DNA of 64,000 bases from the NCBI GenBank assembly GCA_023382975.1, contig JAHDXO010000044.1, positions 1 through 64,000 of the forward strand, written 5' to 3'. Of this stretch, positions 59,576 through 64,000 are shown in pieces. Below the pieces are notes generated by a model. It had not been told where the DNA came from. It worked only from the letters and a program-made list of their open reading frames with translations, and made no database searches. The stretch's first letter is position 1, and every line of letters starts with the position of its first letter. Origin of the DNA: Pirellulaceae bacterium. GTDB taxonomy: Bacteria; Planctomycetota; Planctomycetia; Pirellulales; Pirellulaceae. The translations under genes and the position numbers were made by a program.

Positions 59576-62500
59576 CTAAGCATCCCAGTACTCTTGGAAT
59601 TCTGCTTCTGACACCTCGAACCATGCGCCTTCGCTGGCCTGCCTGCATCGCTTCGAGAATGCGTACAGCCCGTATCCGAGCAATAGCTTGTAGTAACGAG
59701 ACTGTCCGTCTTCGATGACATGCCACAACATGGGCCGATCGTGAGATCCGAAGTCCGCCTTGTCTGCTGCGAAGTTTATCGAGATGGCAAACCTTTGTTT
59801 CAGTGGTCGAAGTGCCGCTTCAAGTCCCTGTTGCTGATCAACAGGGGTGTTGAATTGCCAGGGCTTTCTTGTGCGCGGATCAATTTCCGTCGTACGAATT
59901 CTCACTGTTGCTCCCGAAACTGCGTGGATACGTACCAAGAACCGGTAGATGTCGATAACTTGTTCCTGTCCAGGAGCAATGTACGGATCGATGATCAAGA
60001 GCTGTTTCATGGGCTTGGCAAGCAGTTCGCCCAGGTACTCCGTGGATTGTAACGGAGTCGAGATACCCGCAACGGGGTTAATCCTAAAATGATGGAAGCA
60101 CCGGGCCGTCGTCAGCTCTGCCGCCGCAGTCTCCGTTGGCAACTCGAGTTGATTCATAACCTGCGAAGCCTTGCCTTCACGCGTTCTCTGAATTCGCCCT
60201 TCGCGAGTAGCCAAATTGGCTGACGAAAAACGCCACACGGCCAGAGCTTCGCCGGCGGTGCCATTCGCCACAATCACCGCGTGGCGAATGGGCTGCACCG
60301 TGGTCTCTATGCTGACGCCGCGAGCAGCCAACGCTTGAAGACTGTGATGCACATAATTGGCCTCTGCTTGTTCCGTCTGTTTGGGAACGCGATTCAAGAC
60401 GATGCGTAGCGATCTGTCCTGTCGCGACAGCCAACGATGAAAGACGCCGAACCAATCCAGCTCACTGCCTTCCAGGAGGTTCCCACTCAATTCGGAGGAG
60501 AAGACATTGAGACTTTGCGTGTTGGTAGGGATGGCATTCAGTAGCTGTCTCGGCTTGCGGAATGGCGGCCTCCAAATCGATTCGATGTCTCCATGACAGC
60601 GATCGAGAAGGAGCCCCAAGTATTCGAGGACTAGACTTCGCTGTAGTTGGTCATGGAACTCCTGATTCGCGTAGTCGCACAAACAGCCATAACACCCTGT
60701 GGCGTTAGGATCGCAACTGCACTGATCCAGCAAGCGATACGTCTCGCGAAGCACATCCAGAAAGCGGTCTGCAATCTGTTTGCAATGCCCAGCGCCACCG
60801 GGCACTGCGTCGTGCAAGACAATCACCTGACGATCCTCGCCCTGCAGCGGTGCCGTGGTAACGTCTAGATCGTTCCGTTCAATTTCCAGAGCCTCGGCCG
60901 CTCCGTGAACAATCGCATAGGCCAAACTCAACCAAAATGGGGTGTCGAGCATGCCGTGCTGGGTCTCGAAGAAGTCCAGCCGCAGCACATCGGTCTCGTA
61001 AACATGAGAAAGAGCGACTTGCCGCTTCACGTCCGCCGCCCGTCCAGGGCACCGGCCAAATCTCCACCCGGGTGGACGATGATTGTTCTGGGTCTCCGTC
61101 TTCGTGAATTCGCTTCGCCCACAGTGCGGGCAGACAGAGAACCCCGCACGTGGGGCGCGAGTTGCGTGCATCCCAAGATTCAAAATTACGAGAGATCGGC
61201 CTTCGGCGTGTCGCATCGTCACCCAGGGTTGATCCGTGGCAAGCGGAATCTGATCCGTGCCGCGATCCACCTGGCCTAGGTCGAAAAATGCTCGCCCGGC
61301 GAAAACTCGGTTCGGTCGCATTCCTCTGGGCGGCCTTGGCGGAGTCTTCGCATCAGTTGTGTATCCCCACCTGGCCTCGACGGCCTGCCAAGGGATTGCC
61401 CAGTGGCCAAGGGGCTGCCGGCAGACGTCGCATATGGCTTCAAGATCGGCCGGCTTCCATATGCCTCTATATTGATGAAGGTGATTGCAACGTGGACACC
61501 ATCGGAACCAGTGTTGCCAATCGAACTCCAGCGTCGGATAGCGAAACAGCCCTACAGATCGGTAAATGCGTTTCCCAGCGATGACTTCGGCCGACGGCGC
61601 ATACTCGCTGATCGCAATCTTTCCATCTCGCTGAAGGGCCAACGGCGAATCTTGGCCGGGGAAGAAATACCGTCCCCCGCGTTGAAGGTGCAATTGGCGA
61701 ACGTTTACGGGAAATGCAAAACTGGGAAGAACACCGCGGGTCATCAAGTGGTTGATGAGCGATTCCTTTTTGCGTTGCTTCAGCAAATTTCGGTACGACC
61801 GTTCGCGTCGCTGATACTCTTCCCGAAGCTTCACGGATGCCTCATCCAATGTCCCAGTTAGCGCGCTTGACAAGTCGATACTTTCAAGCATACCGCGCTC
61901 CAGGTCGTCCAATTCCTCGCGAGCTTCAGCTCTGGCACGTGCCAATGGATTCTCATGCTTTGCCTGAAGATCAGAGATGGCCTGAATCTCTTTTCGCGCA
62001 TCCTCACGAGTCAGGTCGAAAGCATCCATGATCCTCGCCTCACATCGCGATCGCGAATCCGCTGAATCGAGCCACTGGGGCAGATAGTCAGCAGCATTCG
62101 CCCCCACAGCATCCAGGGACAGTTGAAAGAAAGTTTCTACATCGCCCGCCTTCTGGAATCGTCCAGCTTTGCCGTTAATCGACTGGTGGTCTAGCCAGCT
62201 CCAATACTCCGACAAAATCTCTCCAAAGCAATGTCGTCGCAGTATCTTGCGATTGCTGAGATCGATTCGAGGTGGTGTGACCCGTCCGGCTAGGATTGCC
62301 AATGGATCATCAAAATGTCTTCGATCGTGAGGTCTGCGTTGGCAATAGGTTAAGACAAATGCGACCGCATCCGCCCGGCGTCCCGCCCGCCCTGCACGTT
62401 GCAGATAGTTGACGGTTGTCGGCGGCACATTGCGCAGGACAACCGCCTGCAAATCGCCGATGTCAATGCCCATCTCGAACGTCGTCGAACAGCTCAAAAC

Positions 62501-64000
62501 GCTCAATTGTCCCGACTGAAATGCTTGCTGCACTTTTTGACCCAACTTGCTGCTCAATTGCGCCGTGTGCTCTTCGCAACGCATCTCCGCGCGGATGCCG
62601 CGTGTGTACCGCCTAACCGCGTAACCGTAGCGTGAATCGAGTAACTCGCTGGTGTTTTCACTTGGCTTCAGGTTACCGGAGCATCCTGGCCGAACGCAGA
62701 GGCCAAAGAGGGAATCAACTTGGAATTTCGAGCACCTGTCGCATTGATGGACTTGAGCGGGCCGCACGAATTGAAGTCTGTCGCCGCATAACTGCAACGC
62801 CGCGGTGGCTACAGTATCTGAAGATTGCAGCCACGGATTAGGAAGCCGCAGCAATTCGAACAACTGAGCTAGAAACGGGCGGATCGAGTCGTCGTCGTCA
62901 GGCAGGCCCTGTCGCACACACCATCGGCGGATCAAGTCGACAAAGACGGTATCGCGACTACCAGCCTTCCACAAGCTAACGTGGTGCTCAGGTGCATTTT
63001 CTGAACGCGAGAACACGAGTATTCTAGCCTTACCAGCGTACCACGGATTCGCAACGCCTGGGGTCTCGCGAAGAATGACTTGCCTGCGCATCAAGTCCAG
63101 TAGCCCATTGACCAATCTAATCAGATGGCTCGCGGTAACATAGGTTCCTTTGGGGAGAGCTACGTCCTTTCCGTCCAGCTTTTCATCGCTATCTTGCATG
63201 GGTCCAAGGCGCGTGCTGGACCAGTCCCAGACGGCTCTGCTCAAGCCGACTGCTTCCAGTGACGTGGGCGTCGTCCCGGTTACTTCGGTCAGCAGATATC
63301 CCAGCATCCGGCGACGCCGAACGTCCTTGTCCAAATCGTAGCTGTCCTTGAACGGGTCGTCACGTTCCGCCAAATCGTCTTCGACCAGGAAAGGAACCAG
63401 CAGATCCTGTTCTTCGGCGCCGATCATTGTGCGCCGGGCCCACTCTTCCACACTAATCGGTTCCTCACTGGGCAGTGTCTGCAATGCAAGCTGTCGAACT
63501 AGCCCCTCGGTATGCCGATCCTGCAAATAAGACGCCATGAACGCCGCATTCTGACGGCTATCGCTAAAAAGCACCAGTTTCCGCCCTTCCCCAACCATCC
63601 GGTCCCCAGTCCCGTCGTATTGCTGCGGATACATCCGTCGGAGATTCGTCTTCTGAGCCGGCCTAAGCGGAGGTAGCTGTTCATAGATCGCTTCCGTGAG
63701 AATACCAACCGGCGCATCCTGGCCAGTCTGAAGCCGCTCCATGACCACATTGCTTCCTTTGAGACGACCACACCTTGGACATCGGAGGATGTCGCGCCCA
63801 TCACCCGACGGTGGCAACCGATACATCGTTCGAACAAGCTGGTTCTCGCGGGGAGTGCCGACCACCGTTTGGCCCGTTCGCAGGTCAAGCTTGATGGCTG
63901 TCCCGGAGTCGATGTCCAGACCCTCCGAGGTCAGGGAGAAAAACTGGACGGGTCGCACCCAGACGGACGGAGCGTCCAGCGAAGGGAAATCGGAGATCTC
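59576..64000 (-). CDS. Helicase with DUF1998 and C-terminal PLD-like domain, partial (5' end outside window)
   Basis: The frame stays open to base 64000, so at least 1474 residues are present and the N-terminal helicase half is missing. Visible: superfamily II C-terminal core (KLVLFSDSRQNAAFMASYLQ; LSCSTTFEMGIDIGDLQAVV; NYLQRAGRAGRRADAVAFVL near 62.35-62.40 kb), zinc-binding pairs (HQCDRCSKFQ and a second near 62.68 kb), DUF1998 near 60.60-60.85 kb (VLHDAVPGGAGHCKQIADRF; CSCDPNATGCYGCLCDYANQ), and a C-terminal module (QLLIIDPYIAPGQEQVIDIY and SHDRPMLWHVIEDGQSRYYK) resembling the PLD-like domains of defence helicases with an HDR...DG variant. The architecture recalls DISARM and other DUF1998 systems. 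Convergent with the membrane-protein gene. Confidence 0.88.
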   Translation of the reverse strand, partial: EISDFPSLDAPSVWVRPVQFFSLTSEGLDIDSGTAIKLDLRTGQTVVGTPRENQLVRTMYRLPPSGDGRDILRCPRCGRLKGSNVVMERLQTGQDAPVGILTEAIYEQLPPLRPAQKTNLRRMYPQQYDGTGDRMVGEGRKLVLFSDSRQNAAFMASYLQDRHTEGLVRQLALQTLPSEEPISVEEWARRTMIGAEEQDLLVPFLVEDDLAERDDPFKDSYDLDKDVRRRRMLGYLLTEVTGTTPTSLEAVGLSRAVWDWSSTRLGPMQDSDEKLDGKDVALPKGTYVTASHLIRLVNGLLDLMRRQVILRETPGVANPWYAGKARILVFSRSENAPEHHVSLWKAGSRDTVFVDLIRRWCVRQGLPDDDDSIRPFLAQLFELLRLPNPWLQSSDTVATAALQLCGDRLQFVRPAQVHQCDRCSKFQVDSLFGLCVRPGCSGNLKPSENTSELLDSRYGYAVRRYTRGIRAEMRCEEHTAQLSSKLGQKVQQAFQSGQLSVLSCSTTFEMGIDIGDLQAVVLRNVPPTTVNYLQRAGRAGRRADAVAFVLTYCQRRPHDRRHFDDPLAILAGRVTPPRIDLSNRKILRRHCFGEILSEYWSWLDHQSINGKAGRFQKAGDVETFFQLSLDAVGANAADYLPQWLDSADSRSRCEARIMDAFDLTREDARKEIQAISDLQAKHENPLARARAEAREELDDLERGMLESIDLSSALTGTLDEASVKLREEYQRRERSYRNLLKQRKKESLINHLMTRGVLPSFAFPVNVRQLHLQRGGRYFFPGQDSPLALQRDGKIAISEYAPSAEVIAGKRIYRSVGLFRYPTLEFDWQHWFRWCPRCNHLHQYRGIWKPADLEAICDVCRQPLGHWAIPWQAVEARWGYTTDAKTPPRPPRGMRPNRVFAGRAFFDLGQVDRGTDQIPLATDQPWVTMRHAEGRSLVILNLGMHATRAPRAGFSVCPHCGRSEFTKTETQNNHRPPGWRFGRCPGRAADVKRQVALSHVYETDVLRLDFFETQHGMLDTPFWLSLAYAIVHGAAEALEIERNDLDVTTAPLQGEDRQVIVLHDAVPGGAGHCKQIADRFLDVLRETYRLLDQCSCDPNATGCYGCLCDYANQEFHDQLQRSLVLEYLGLLLDRCHGDIESIWRPPFRKPRQLLNAIPTNTQSLNVFSSELSGNLLEGSELDWFGVFHRWLSRQDRSLRIVLNRVPKQTEQAEANYVHHSLQALAARGVSIETTVQPIRHAVIVANGTAGEALAVWRFSSANLATREGRIQRTREGKASQVMNQLELPTETAAAELTTARCFHHFRINPVAGISTPLQSTEYLGELLAKPMKQLLIIDPYIAPGQEQVIDIYRFLVRIHAVSGATVRIRTTEIDPRTRKPWQFNTPVDQQQGLEAALRPLKQRFAISINFAADKADFGSHDRPMLWHVIEDGQSRYYKLLLGYGLYAFSKRCRQASEGAWFEVSEAEFQEYWDA

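Noticed and set aside
1-64000. CRISPR arrays, tRNA and rRNA genes
   Set aside because: No regularly spaced direct repeats with unique spacers, no cloverleaf with a T-loop GTTCRANTC in a plausible context, and no rRNA-like stretch were seen by eye; a covariance-model scan would be decisive.

Overview
The window looks like chromosomal DNA of a planctomycete, probably of the Pirellulales type. This is inferred from gene content: a secreted sulfatase, tandem DUF1080 domains, Tat-exported Gfo/Idh/MocA oxidoreductases, a McsA/McsB pair, an MgtE-like transporter, very large family-specific proteins of unknown function, high GC, and many short palindromic intergenic repeats. I found no rRNA, tRNA, CRISPR array or complete insertion sequence.

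Layout. 0-3.4 kb is repeat-rich and gene-poor: one small gene, a decayed sulfur-binding-domain (restriction-type) fragment, and several families of inverted repeats. 3.4-9.6 kb carries two convergent secreted glycoside hydrolases, an LptF/G-type permease, a glutamine amidotransferase and a short-chain dehydrogenase. 9.7-15.3 kb has a 1153-residue TPR/DUF2314 membrane protein, a PAC2 protein and an MgtE-like transporter. 15.5-25.2 kb is a carbohydrate and secreted-enzyme region (sulfatase, sugar isomerase-like, serine hydrolase, an unknown secreted protein, SpoU methyltransferase, double DUF1080 plus Gfo/Idh/MocA). 25.4-34.8 kb has large hypothetical proteins, a receiver domain lacking its phosphorylation site, a GxxExxY cassette inside inverted repeats, HemW, an RNase Z-like hydrolase and another oxidoreductase. 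35.3-39.0 kb is a GntR-ABC transporter operon whose last gene is split by an in-frame TGA. 39.1-39.5 kb holds a REP-associated transposase fragment beside a REP-like palindrome.

39.6-50.7 kb is the most coherent system: a stand-alone SufB, an L-aspartate oxidase with an extra C-terminal domain, a coiled-coil protein, a NifX/orange-protein-like gene, a DUF5320 protein, two MinD-type ATPases with ferredoxin inserts, a radical SAM protein, a metallo-beta-lactamase-fold protein and a sigma-54-dependent activator. Good matches to sigma-54 (-24/-12) promoters point both ways from the 44.0-44.3 kb intergenic region around a perfect palindrome that could be the activator site; another precedes sufB. 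This resembles the ORP (orange protein) gene set of Desulfovibrio, which is known to be organised as divergent sigma-54 operons. The coupling to sufB and nadB is what looks new.

50.9-52.5 kb encodes McsA/McsB. 52.7-64.0 kb is a probable defence island: an AbiEi-like antitoxin with an apparently leaderless promoter and only a stub of a partner gene, a 1692-residue DUF4011 helicase-nuclease, a small membrane protein, and on the opposite strand a helicase-DUF1998-PLD-like protein that runs off the right edge.

A second theme is small mobile repeats. A 274-bp element at 21.2-21.4 kb has 12-bp terminal inverted repeats and an 8-bp imperfect target duplication, and has replaced the 3' end of a gene. 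A 124-bp element at 3.2 kb has nearly the same ends. The 3' end of hemW also lies inside a repeat.
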